16,543 nt of DNA. It comes from Streptomyces ochraceiscleroticus. GTDB taxonomy: Bacteria; Actinomycetota; Actinomycetes; Streptomycetales; Streptomycetaceae. Shown piece by piece: positions 1 to 6,292 of the stretch. The stretch spans positions 1-16,543 of the forward strand of contig NZ_JOAX01000052.1 in NCBI RefSeq assembly GCF_000720485.1, read 5' to 3'. Position 1 is the stretch's first letter. Every line of letters starts with the position of its first letter. The notes beneath the pieces were generated by a model. That model was not told the DNA's origin. It worked only from the letters and a program-made list of their open reading frames with translations, and made no database searches. The translations under genes were made by a program, and so were the position numbers.

Positions 1-99
1 GTACGCCTTCGTCTTCGCGGTGGCGGTCTTGACCCAGTCGGTGGTCGAGTCCAGCCGGCCCTGGGCGGCGTTCAGGTCGGCGCGGGCTTCGCGGCCCTT
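1..99. repeat. Terminal direct repeat, left copy
   Basis: These 99 bases are identical to 16445-16543, with no mismatch seen on base-by-base comparison. Both copies lie in the same reading frame of the rhs gene. The simplest reading is an assembly overlap of a circular contig, because 99 is a common k-mer size in de Bruijn assemblers. A true tandem duplication of this part of rhs is the alternative. Collapsing one copy gives a 16,444-bp circle. Confidence 0.97.
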
Positions 100-432
100 T
101 TTCAGGGCCCGGTCGGCCAGGGACTGGGCGCGTTCGAGTTTGGGCCAGTAGGCGGCGATGGCGTCGCCCGCCATGTCGTAGGAGGTCCGCAGCTTCCGCA
201 GATTCCCCGGGACGCCGTCGAACTCCTCCTTGAACTTCTTCGCGGAGCGGCCGGACCACTTCAGGACCGCGTCCTCGGAGGCCATGCTGGTGATCTGCCG
301 TAGCGCGGTACCGACGTCCTCGGCGAACTCGTGTAGTTCGCGGGCGAGTTGCCGCACACGGTCCGGATCACCGGGGGTCGGGTCCTTCTCCAGGTCCAGC
401 ACGTGCCAGTCCGTCGGCCGGTGGCCGCCCAC
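1..432 (-). CDS. Rhs/YD-repeat toxin, N-terminal 144 residues (continues from the right end of the window)
   Basis: This is the start of the large rhs gene. I chose the GTG at 432 because a GGGGGAG ribosome-binding site at 438-444 precedes it by 5 bases and the frame then runs open to base 1. After the terminal overlap it continues in the same frame at 16444. The protein starts roughly VGGHRPTDWHVLDLEKDPTP. A helical region with a W-S-G-x-S-A-x-x-F motif follows near residues 55-65, resembling the WXG100-like or 'putative T7SS-secreted' heads of actinobacterial Rhs proteins. After that come charged helices rich in A, K, E and R that probably form a coiled coil. The family link of this head is by resemblance only. 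The gene lies 207 bp downstream of the aldehyde dehydrogenase, in the same orientation, with a hairpin between them, so it probably has its own promoter. No clear -35/-10 pair was found at 433-585. Confidence 0.85.
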   Translation of the reverse strand, partial: MGGHRPTDWHVLDLEKDPTPGDPDRVRQLARELHEFAEDVGTALRQITSMASEDAVLKWSGRSAKKFKEEFDGVPGNLRKLRTSYDMAGDAIAAYWPKLERAQSLADRALKKGREARADLNAAQGRLDSTTDWVKTATAKTKAY

Positions 433-585
433 GTCAACTCCCCCGTAACACACTCAACTGTGGTCCTGCGATAACGCGGAACAACCCTAACTCCCGTCAC
501 TGACAAGAGTGAAGGGAGGTTCGGCGATCTCGCGTTACTGGGCCGGTCAGCGAGGCGTGAGACGTGGGACGGACTGGCTGCCCGG

Positions 586-622
586 GGCATCGGGCGGCTG
601 TGAGTGACTGGTGCCCGATGCC
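586..622 (-). terminator. Hairpin downstream of the aldehyde dehydrogenase gene
   Basis: GGCATCGGGC at 586-595 and GCCCGATGCC at 613-622 form a perfect 10-bp inverted repeat with a 17-base loop. It starts 18 bases past the stop codon of the minus-strand dehydrogenase gene (640) and lies before rhs. No U-tract follows, as is common for actinobacterial terminators. It could instead be a protein-binding dyad. Confidence 0.55.
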
Positions 623-639
623 GGTGGTGCGGGGGCGCG

Positions 640-2250
640 TCAGTTCAGGGTGAGGGTGCCGTCGATGCGGCGGGGGATGCTGTACGGGTTGTCGTCCTGC
701 AGGGGCGGGGGGAGGAGGGTGTCGGGGAGGTTCTGGTAGGCGACGGGGCGCAGGAAGCGGTCGATGGCCAGGGAGCCCACGGAGGTGGTGCGGGCGTCGG
801 AGGTGGCGGGGTGGGGGCCGCCGTGGACCATGGCGTGGCCGACCTCGACGCCGGTGGGCCAGTTGTTGAACAGGACGCGTCCTGCCCGGCGTTCGAGGAG
901 CGGCAGCAGCGCGCGGGCGTCGTCGAGGTCGGCGTCGGCGGTGTGCACGGTGGCGGTGAGCTGTCCCTCCAGGGCGTGGAGGACCTCCGCCACATGGTTC
1001 AGGTCGCGGCAGCGGACCAGCAGCGAGGCGGCGCCGAACATCTCGTGCTGCAGCTCGGGATCGGCGCAGAGGTCGTCGCCGTCGACGGTCAAGAGCAGTG
1101 CCTGCCCGGCGCTGGCGGTCGCGGGCACGCCACCGCGGGCCAGGACGCGGACGCGAGGACGGTCACTGACCGTCTCGGTGGCCAGTCGGTAGGACTCCGC
1201 GATGCGGGGTGTGAGCATCGTGGCCCCGCTGTTGTTGTCGATGTTGTCGGCGGCTCGGGCTTCGAAGGCATCGAGGCCGTTGCCTTCGACGGCTATCACC
1301 AGTCCGGGGTTGGTACAGAACTGACCCGCTCCCAGCGCGAGGGACTCGGTGAAGGCATCGGCGAGTGCGCGAGGGCGTTCGGCGAGGGCGCCGGGCAGGA
1401 GGATGACGGGATTGATGCTGCTCATCTCGGCGTAGACCGGGATGGGGGCGGGGCGTTCGGCGGCGGCCCGGATCAGGGCGCGGCCCGCCGTACGGGAGCC
1501 GGTGAAGCCGACGGCCTGAATGTGGGGATCGGCCACCAGCCGGGTGCCGGTGTCATGGCCCTCGCCGACGAGCAGGGAGAAGACCCCGGAGGGCATCCCG
1601 CTGTCGGTGATGGCGGCGCGAATGGCGCGGGCGGCGAGTTCGGAGGTTCCCAGGTGGGCTTCGTGGGCCTTGACCACGACGGGGCAGCCGGCGGCCAAGG
1701 CCGAGGCGGTGTCGCCGCCGAGGACGGAGAAGGCGAGGGGGAAGTTGCTGGCGCCGAACACGGCGACGGGTCCGAGTGGGATGCGGCGCTGCCGGATGTC
1801 GGGGCGCGGCTGGGGGCTGCGCTCGGGCTGGGCGGGGTCGATGCGGGCACCGTGCCAGCTCCCCTCGCAGAGCACCTTGGCGAACATGCGCAGCTGTCCG
1901 GTGGTACGGGCCACCTCTCCGGCCAACCGCGCTGTGGGCAGGCCGGTTTCGAGCCGGGCGCGCTCGACGAGGGCGTCGCCGGCCTCGGTCAGGTGGTGGG
2001 CGATGCGTTCCAGGAACCGGGCGCGCTGCCAGGGATGAGTGGTGCGGTAGGCGTCGAAGGCTTCTTCGGCGAGCCGGCAGGCCCGGGCGACATCGGCGGG
2101 GGAGGCCGTGGGGTAGGCGGGGTCGAGCTCGTCGCCGGTGTTGGGGTTGCGCGAGCGGATGCCCGTACCGGTGCCGGTGACGGGCTCGGCGCCGATGAAC
2201 ATCGTTCCCTGGGGCTTGAGTTCGGATGTGTTCGCGGGTGTTGCGGTCAC
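640..2250 (-). CDS. 2-oxoglutarate semialdehyde (2,5-dioxovalerate) dehydrogenase
   Basis: This NAD(P)+-dependent aldehyde dehydrogenase has 536 residues. In this context it oxidises 2-oxoglutarate semialdehyde to 2-oxoglutarate, the last step of hexarate breakdown, in the cytoplasm. Family marks visible: GASNFPLAF with Asn169, VVVKAHEAH with Lys194 in the cofactor site, GFTGS near 248-252, the general base Glu275 in YAEMSSINPV, and the catalytic Cys312 in GQFCTNPGL. GQFCTNPG, AEMSSINPV and the C-terminal PVAYQNLPDTLLPPPL segment are typical of the KGSADH subgroup rather than general aldehyde dehydrogenases. The start is GTG at 2250 with GAAGGA about 10 bases upstream. It lies 39 bp after kdgD copy 1, whose product it uses, so the two are very likely cotranscribed. 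A less specific aldehyde dehydrogenase is possible but unlikely given the neighbours. Confidence 0.93.
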   Translation of the reverse strand: MTATPANTSELKPQGTMFIGAEPVTGTGTGIRSRNPNTGDELDPAYPTASPADVARACRLAEEAFDAYRTTHPWQRARFLERIAHHLTEAGDALVERARLETGLPTARLAGEVARTTGQLRMFAKVLCEGSWHGARIDPAQPERSPQPRPDIRQRRIPLGPVAVFGASNFPLAFSVLGGDTASALAAGCPVVVKAHEAHLGTSELAARAIRAAITDSGMPSGVFSLLVGEGHDTGTRLVADPHIQAVGFTGSRTAGRALIRAAAERPAPIPVYAEMSSINPVILLPGALAERPRALADAFTESLALGAGQFCTNPGLVIAVEGNGLDAFEARAADNIDNNSGATMLTPRIAESYRLATETVSDRPRVRVLARGGVPATASAGQALLLTVDGDDLCADPELQHEMFGAASLLVRCRDLNHVAEVLHALEGQLTATVHTADADLDDARALLPLLERRAGRVLFNNWPTGVEVGHAMVHGGPHPATSDARTTSVGSLAIDRFLRPVAYQNLPDTLLPPPLQDDNPYSIPRRIDGTLTLN

Positions 2251-2289
2251 CTGGGGGTCGTCCTTCTGTACGGGTGTGGGCGAGGGGTG

Positions 2290-3255
2290 TCAGGCGGCGG
2301 TGGCCGGCAGCCCCTCGATCAGCTCGGTGAGTTCGGCGAGTTCGCGCTCGGTCAGGTCGGTCAGCGGGGGCCGTACGGGGCCGGCGCTGTGGCCGGTGGC
2401 GGTCATGCCGGCCTTGACGATGCTGACCGCGTAACCGGCCTGGCGGTTGCGGATCTCGGTGTAGGGCAGGACGAAGCGCTTGAGCGCGTCGATGACGGTG
2501 TCGTGCTTGCGTGCGCGGACGGCGTTGTAGAACTCCAGAGCGAAGTCGGGGAGGAAGTTGAAGATGGCGGAGGAGTAGGTGGTGACGCCGAGTTCGAGGT
2601 AGGGCAGGGCGTAGGTCTCCGCGGTGGGCAGGCCGCCGACGTAGGTGAGGCGATCGCCGAGACGGGTGTAGATGCGGGTCATGGCGTCGATGTCGCCGGT
2701 GCCGTCCTTGTAGCCGATCAGGTTGGGGCACGCGTCGGCGAGGCGGGCGAGGGTGTCCGCGGTGTAGATGGCGTTGGCACGGCCGTAGACGATGACGCCG
2801 AGGGAGGTCTCGCGGCACACGGCTTCCACGTGCTGGGCGAGCCCGTCCTGCCCGGCTTCGGTCAGGTAGGGCGGGAACAGGAGGATGCCGTCGGCCCCGG
2901 CGCGCTCGGCGGCCTTGGCGTACTCGATGGCCGTACGGGTGCCGTACCCGGCCGGGGCGAGGATGGGCGTGCCCTCGGGGGCCGCCTGTACTGCCGCGGT
3001 CACCACCTGCTCGGTCTCGGCGGCGGTCAGGGAGAAGAACTCGCCGGTGCCGCCCGCCGCGAAGAGGCCGCCGACCTCGTACTCCGCCAAGCGCTCGATG
3101 TTGGTGCGGTAGGCGTCCTCGTCGAAGGAGAGGTCGTCGGCCGTGAAGTGGGTGACGGGGAAGGACAGCAGGCCCGAGCCGATGCGCCGGCCGAGCTCTG
3201 ACGGGCTGAAAGACGGGCCGAAGGACGGGCTGGAGGACGGACTGAGGGACGTCAT
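2290..3255 (-). CDS. kdgD: 5-dehydro-4-deoxyglucarate dehydratase, copy 1
   Basis: A DapA-family class I aldolase-type enzyme of 321 residues that decarboxylates and dehydrates 5-dehydro-4-deoxyglucarate to 2-oxoglutarate semialdehyde. Visible marks: GGTGEFFSL at about 68-76, Tyr157 in VIVYGRAN, and the Schiff-base Lys183 in [10 protein letters not shown]. Conserved [12 protein letters not shown] and [12 protein letters not shown] follow. The frame is open up to 3516, but I start at ATG 3255: GGAG lies 7 bases upstream, and the extra upstream residues have no counterpart in copy 2. The N-terminus carries a low-complexity stretch ([15 protein letters not shown]) encoded by a degenerate repeat and absent from copy 2. 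A shared promoter/operator element lies about 75-140 bp upstream. The gene leads a two-gene unit with the semialdehyde dehydrogenase. Confidence 0.94.
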   Translation of the reverse strand: MTSLSPSSSPSFGPSFSPSELGRRIGSGLLSFPVTHFTADDLSFDEDAYRTNIERLAEYEVGGLFAAGGTGEFFSLTAAETEQVVTAAVQAAPEGTPILAPAGYGTRTAIEYAKAAERAGADGILLFPPYLTEAGQDGLAQHVEAVCRETSLGVIVYGRANAIYTADTLARLADACPNLIGYKDGTGDIDAMTRIYTRLGDRLTYVGGLPTAETYALPYLELGVTTYSSAIFNFLPDFALEFYNAVRARKHDTVIDALKRFVLPYTEIRNRQAGYAVSIVKAGMTATGHSAGPVRPPLTDLTERELAELTELIEGLPATAA

Positions 3256-3329
3256 TCGTGAACTCCGCTGTGAGGTGGTGAGAACCGCGACCGTGCCGCG
3301 ACCGTGCCGCGAGCGATGTGCCAGTACCG

Positions 3330-3398
3330 ACGCTACGAGCCCCGAGTCATGCCGGTCCAACACCGTTTTGGCATCCATCGATACCGGACAAGCATCAT
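3330..3398 (-). promoter_or_regulatory. Shared LysR-type operator/promoter element, kdgD copy 1
   Basis: Read on the minus strand toward kdgD copy 1: ATGATGC (3392-3398), GGTATC (3380-3385), then inverted-repeat arms ATGCC (3370-3374) and GGCAT (3349-3353) separated by 16 bp. Inside the dyad lies TTGGAC (3355-3360), followed after exactly 19 bp by TAGCGT (3330-3335). CCAAAAC-G-GTGTTGG within it is also nearly palindromic (one mispaired position). The same order and spacing recur at 5048-5103 and 6076-6144. I infer TTGGAC and TAGCGT to be -35-like and -10-like boxes and the dyad to be the site of the LysR regulator at 5116. The 5' leader would be about 70 bases. Confidence 0.72.
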
Positions 3399-3439
3399 CG
3401 GCGGCCGGGCGGCCGAGTTCGCCTTCGCGCATGCATACG

Positions 3440-3455
3440 GCGCGGGCCCGCGCCG
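3440..3455. repeat. 16-bp perfect GC palindrome
   Basis: GGCGCGGGCCCGCGCC reads the same on both strands. It lies between the kdgD copy 1 promoter and the hairpin that follows the galactarate-type dehydratase. It may add to termination there or be a chance product of high GC. Confidence 0.35.
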
Positions 3456-3484
3456 TGGAGGTCAGCGGGGCCCGCGCCGGGTGG

Positions 3485-3516
3485 GTGCCGGCCGGCAGCG
3501 AGGTGCCGGCCGGCAC
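3485..3516 (-). terminator. Strong GC hairpin after the galactarate-type dehydratase gene
   Basis: GTGCCGGCCGGCA (3485-3497) pairs with TGCCGGCCGGCAC (3504-3516), a 13-bp perfect stem with a 6-base loop. It lies 18 bases beyond the stop codon at 3535 on the minus strand. This placement and the promoter element beyond it suggest that the dehydratase and the kdgD-dehydrogenase pair are separate transcription units. No U-run follows. Confidence 0.68.
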
Positions 3517-3534
3517 GTCAGTGGTGCGGAAGGA

Positions 3535-4704
3535 TCAGGGGCGCTTGCCCGCCTCGTGGGTCGCCTGCGTCCAGGCGCGGGCCTGCTCGCTCAGTGTGAT
3601 GCCCAGTCCGGGGCGGGCGGATACGTGCATCCGTCCGTCGCTGATCGTGAGGCGCTCGTTGAACAGCGGCTCCAGCCAGTCGAAGTGCTCCACCCACGGC
3701 TCGATGGGGTAGGCGGCGGCGAGGTGGAGATGAATCTCCATGGCGAAGTGCGGGGCGAGCTGCAGATTGTGATGCTCGGCGAGCGTGGCGAGCTTGAGGA
3801 ACTGGGTGATGCCGCCGATGCGCGGGGCGTCGGGCTGAATGATGTCGGCGGCGTTCTGGCGGATCAGCTCGTAGTGCTCGGCGACGCTGGCCAGCATCTC
3901 GCCGGTGGCGACCGGGGTGTCCAGCGAGGCCGCGAGGGCGGCGTGGCCCTGCGCGTCGTAGGCGTCCAGCGGTTCTTCGATCCAGACGAGACCGAAGTCC
4001 TCCATCGCGCGGCCCATGCGCTGGGCCGTGGCACGGTCCCACTGCTGGTTGGCGTCGGCCATCAGCGGCACATCGTCCCCGATGTGCTCACGTACAGCGG
4101 TCAGGCGGCGCAGGTCCTGCTTGCCGTCGGGGTGTCCGACCTTGATCTTGATGCCGCCGATACCGCTGGCCAGCGAAGCGGTGGCGTTTTCGAGAACCTG
4201 CTCGGTGGGAGTGTGCAGGAAACCACCGGAGGTGTTGTAACAGCGCACCGAGTCGCGGTGCGCACCCAGCAGCTTGGCCAGTGGCAGTCCGGCCCGCTTG
4301 GCCTTCAGGTCCCACAGCGCGACATCGAAGGCGGCGATGGCCTGCGTGGCGACACCACTGCGCCCGACCGACGCACCGGCCCACACGAGCTTGGTCCACA
4401 GCCTGCCGATGTCGCTCGGGTCCTCGCCGATCAGTTCGTCGGCGATCTCCTTGGCGTGGGCGTACTGGGCCGGCCCGCCGGCGCGCTTGGAGTAGCTGAA
4501 CCCGATGCCCTGGTGTCCCTGCCCGGTCTCGATCTCCACGAACAGGAGGGCCACCTCGGTCATCGGCTTCTGCCGGCCGGTCAGTACCTTGGCGTCACTG
4601 ATCGGGGTGGCCAGCGGCAGGGTGACCGAGGAGAGTTTGATCCAGGCGATGCTGTCGAGTGTCGCCTCGCCGTGACGGCCGGCGGAGGTGGCTGTGTGCG
4701 TCAT
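3535..4704 (-). CDS. Enolase-superfamily galactarate/L-talarate-type dehydratase
   Basis: A 389-residue cytoplasmic, Mg-dependent sugar-diacid dehydratase of the mandelate racemase subgroup. It should turn galactarate (and/or talarate) into 5-dehydro-4-deoxyglucarate, the substrate of both KdgD copies here. Visible active-site pattern: Lys186-x-Lys188 in GGIKIKVG, metal ligands Asp217 (MADANQQWD), Glu243 (WIEEPLD) and Glu269 (ATGEM), and the Asp292/His319 dyad (QPDAPRIGG and APHFAMEIH). The AMEIHLHLAAAYPIEPWVEH segment resembles known talarate/galactarate dehydratases. Exact substrate is inferred. I start at ATG 4704, which gives family length; the frame stays open to 4809, but those extra residues look non-conserved. 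The gene is divergent from the LysR gene, with a roughly 340-base leader if the promoter at 5048-5078 is right. Confidence 0.8.
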   Translation of the reverse strand: MTHTATSAGRHGEATLDSIAWIKLSSVTLPLATPISDAKVLTGRQKPMTEVALLFVEIETGQGHQGIGFSYSKRAGGPAQYAHAKEIADELIGEDPSDIGRLWTKLVWAGASVGRSGVATQAIAAFDVALWDLKAKRAGLPLAKLLGAHRDSVRCYNTSGGFLHTPTEQVLENATASLASGIGGIKIKVGHPDGKQDLRRLTAVREHIGDDVPLMADANQQWDRATAQRMGRAMEDFGLVWIEEPLDAYDAQGHAALAASLDTPVATGEMLASVAEHYELIRQNAADIIQPDAPRIGGITQFLKLATLAEHHNLQLAPHFAMEIHLHLAAAYPIEPWVEHFDWLEPLFNERLTISDGRMHVSARPGLGITLSEQARAWTQATHEAGKRP

Positions 4705-5047
4705 GGTCACCACTTCGTGTCCCTGGGGGTAGTAGGCGGATGCGATCGGTCGCGGTGGGCCGGGGCCCACGCGGCCGGGCGGCCCGGCGAGCGGAGCGGC
4801 CAACGGCACGCGGCATCGGTGCCGGGCGGGCCGCGGGAGGCGGCGGCGGGAGCGCGCCGGTCAGGCTCTCGTGGCAGCGCCCCATGCCGGGCAGCCCCGG
4901 GGAACGTGCTGTCGCGGCGCGGGACGGTGGGGCGTGTCGAGGGTGCGCGTTCGCTGCGGCATGTCCTGGCGGTGCTCCCAGTGCGAGGCGGGCGGCTTCT
5001 CCCGGCCGGGGCGCCGGCAGGGGGCGGCTCGCCGTTGGTTTCCCCTG
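4705..5047 (-). promoter_or_regulatory. Long leader region of the galactarate-type dehydratase, with clustered hairpins
   Basis: No convincing gene is present in this interval: the frames open here overlap neighbouring genes and resemble no family I recognise. Three GC inverted repeats cluster in it. They are GTGGGCC-GG-GGCCCAC (4755-4770), GCCGGGC-G-GCCCGGC (4774-4788) and CGGCA-TCGG-TGCCG (4811-4824). If transcription starts just past TAGCGT (5048-5053), this whole stretch is 5' untranslated RNA. I recognise no known riboswitch. The hairpins could attenuate or protect the transcript, or simply reflect high GC. Confidence 0.4.
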
Positions 5048-5103
5048 ACGCTAGGGTCGGCGATTGATCCACGTCCAACTCAGTTTTTGGATGGCTCAAT
5101 ACC
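5048..5103 (-). promoter_or_regulatory. Shared LysR-type operator/promoter element, galactarate-type dehydratase arm
   Basis: Read on the minus strand toward the dehydratase at 4704: GGTATT (5098-5103), 5 bp, then arms ATCCA (5088-5092) and TGGAT (5067-5071) separated by 16 bp. TTGGAC (5073-5078) lies inside the dyad and TAGCGT (5048-5053) follows after 19 bp. The arms differ from the ATGCC/GGCAT pair at 3349-3374 on both sides in a compensating way, which supports a real dyad. The element ends 12 bp before the GTG of the LysR gene, so the same site could also control the regulator itself. Confidence 0.72.
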
Positions 5104-5113
5104 TGGAGGGTAT
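5099..5113. promoter_or_regulatory. Inverted repeat enclosing the LysR ribosome-binding site
   Basis: ATACC (5099-5103) and GGTAT (5109-5113) flank TGGAG, and the ribosome-binding site GGAGGG (5105-5110) lies within. The left arm is part of the shared GGTAT block of the operator. Binding here, or RNA pairing, could limit regulator synthesis. Confidence 0.4.
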
Positions 5114-5115
5114 CG

Positions 5116-5991
5116 GTGTTCACACTCGTGCAGCTGGTGAGCTTCGTTGCGGTGGCCGAGGAACTGCACTTCACCAGGGCCGCCGAACGCCTGCGGATGA
5201 CGCAGCCTCCGTTGAGCCGCCAGATACAGCTGCTCGAGCACGAACTGGGCGTACAGCTACTGGACCGCACCAACCGCACGGTGCGCCTCACGCCGGCCGG
5301 CCGGTCCTTCCTCAACGAGGCACGCAACATCCTGCGCCAGGCGGAAGCGGCCACCCTCTCCGCCAAGCAGGTCTCCGCCGGGGAGGCCGGGGCGATCGCC
5401 ATCGGATTCACCGCTGCCAGCGCCTACTCCGCGCTCGGCACGCTGCTCGACGTGGCCCGTTCCACCATGCCCGGCACGGAGATCGTGCTGCGCGAGAAGG
5501 TGACCCGTGACCAGCTCGAAGCGATCACCCAGGGCTCGCTCGACCTCGGCATGATCCGCCCCGCCGGCACCGGACCGGACCTGACGACCCGCCCCGCCAT
5601 ACGGGAAGGTCTGCTCGCCGCCGTGCCGCGCGACCATCCGCTGAGCGCGGGAGAGGGCCCACTGCGCATCGATGAATTCGATGGGCAGCAGGTCCTCATG
5701 TACTCGCCGGTGGAGGCCCGCTACTTCCACGAACTGCTGGTCAGCATCTTCCGCGCCGCCCGGGTCACCCCCGAGTTCACCCAGTACCTCAGTCAGGTCC
5801 ACAGCCTGCTGGCGATGGTCAACGCGGGCTGGGGCATTGCCTTCGTGCCCGAGGCGGCCGCACAGATGCGTTTTTCCGGCATCACCTTCAGATCCCTCGA
5901 ACTGCCCGACCCCACCCCCGTCGAACTGCACCTGGTATGGCGCAAGGCCAACGACAACCCGGCCCTGCACGCGCTGCTCCGGCACCTGTGA
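5116..5991 (+). CDS. LysR-type transcriptional regulator, likely of hexarate catabolism
   Basis: A 291-residue LysR-family DNA-binding protein. Residues 1-60 hold the winged helix-turn-helix, with the family pattern FxxVAEELHFTRAAERLRMTQPPLS and LLDRTNRTVRLTPAG. The effector-binding periplasmic-protein-like domain follows from about residue 88 (AGAIAIGFTAAS). Start is GTG 5116 with GGAGGG 5 bases upstream. The gene is divergent from the galactarate-type dehydratase and followed by the kdgD-gudD-gntP cluster. This layout, with three copies of one operator-like element around it, suggests that it senses a sugar diacid or pathway intermediate and controls both arms. Family assignment is firm; effector and regulon are inferred. 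Confidence 0.92.
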   Translation: MFTLVQLVSFVAVAEELHFTRAAERLRMTQPPLSRQIQLLEHELGVQLLDRTNRTVRLTPAGRSFLNEARNILRQAEAATLSAKQVSAGEAGAIAIGFTAASAYSALGTLLDVARSTMPGTEIVLREKVTRDQLEAITQGSLDLGMIRPAGTGPDLTTRPAIREGLLAAVPRDHPLSAGEGPLRIDEFDGQQVLMYSPVEARYFHELLVSIFRAARVTPEFTQYLSQVHSLLAMVNAGWGIAFVPEAAAQMRFSGITFRSLELPDPTPVELHLVWRKANDNPALHALLRHL

Positions 5992-6024
5992 GCGCAGCGC
6001 CCGGCCCCTCGGCGCCCGACGTGG

Positions 6025-6070
6025 GAAACACCGGCCGAGCAGGCGCGTGAAACACCGTCCCAGCAGGCGC
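6025..6070. repeat. Two tandem 22-bp direct repeats (period 24)
   Basis: GAAACACCG-G-CC-G-AGCAGGCGC at 6025-6046 is followed at 6049-6070 by the same 22 bases with two substitutions. It lies between the end of the LysR gene and the kdgD copy 2 promoter element, in the 301-bp gap 5992-6292, which otherwise holds only that promoter and leader. Two copies are too few for a CRISPR array. An upstream activator site is possible. Confidence 0.6.
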
Positions 6071-6075
6071 TCCGA

Positions 6076-6144
6076 ATGATGCGCTCCGGGTATCACAGCA
6101 TGCCGAAATGGTGTTGGACCCGCATCGCAACAGGCTCTTAACGT
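6076..6144 (+). promoter_or_regulatory. Shared LysR-type operator/promoter element, kdgD copy 2
   Basis: Read toward kdgD copy 2: ATGATGC (6076-6082), GGTATC (6089-6094), arms ATGCC (6100-6104) and CGCAT (6121-6125) separated by 16 bp, TTGGAC (6114-6119), then TAACGT (6139-6144) after exactly 19 bp. From 6100 to 6120 it matches the kdgD copy 1 element at 19 of 21 bases, and GGCTC before the -10-like box is also shared. The leader to the ATG at 6293 would be about 140 bases. Confidence 0.72.
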
Positions 6145-6292
6145 TCCGGCCAGCAATCGAAGCGGTTTCCGCCGGGGACATCACCCAGCGCCCCGCCACG
6201 CTCGGAGGTTCCGGAAGTCGTGGACAGGCCACGCCCGGAACCGGGAAGCCGCGTGAGCCGCACGTCTCTCCGTAAGCCAGGAGCTCCCTGCA

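Noticed and set aside
604..3201. 865-codon open frame on the plus strand
   Set aside because: It runs antisense to the aldehyde dehydrogenase and kdgD, whose catalytic motifs are intact. The translation is low-complexity Gly/Val/Ala-rich, typical of high-GC shadow frames.
3256..3516. Upstream in-frame start for kdgD copy 1 (408 codons)
   Set aside because: It would run through the conserved promoter/operator element, has no counterpart in copy 2, and a good ribosome-binding site precedes the ATG at 3255.
4705..4809. Upstream in-frame start for the galactarate-type dehydratase
   Set aside because: The added 35 residues do not resemble the family N-terminus; the ATG at 4704 gives the usual length.
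6025..6070. CRISPR-like repeats
   Set aside because: There are only two copies, 2 bp apart, with no spacers and no cas genes in the window.
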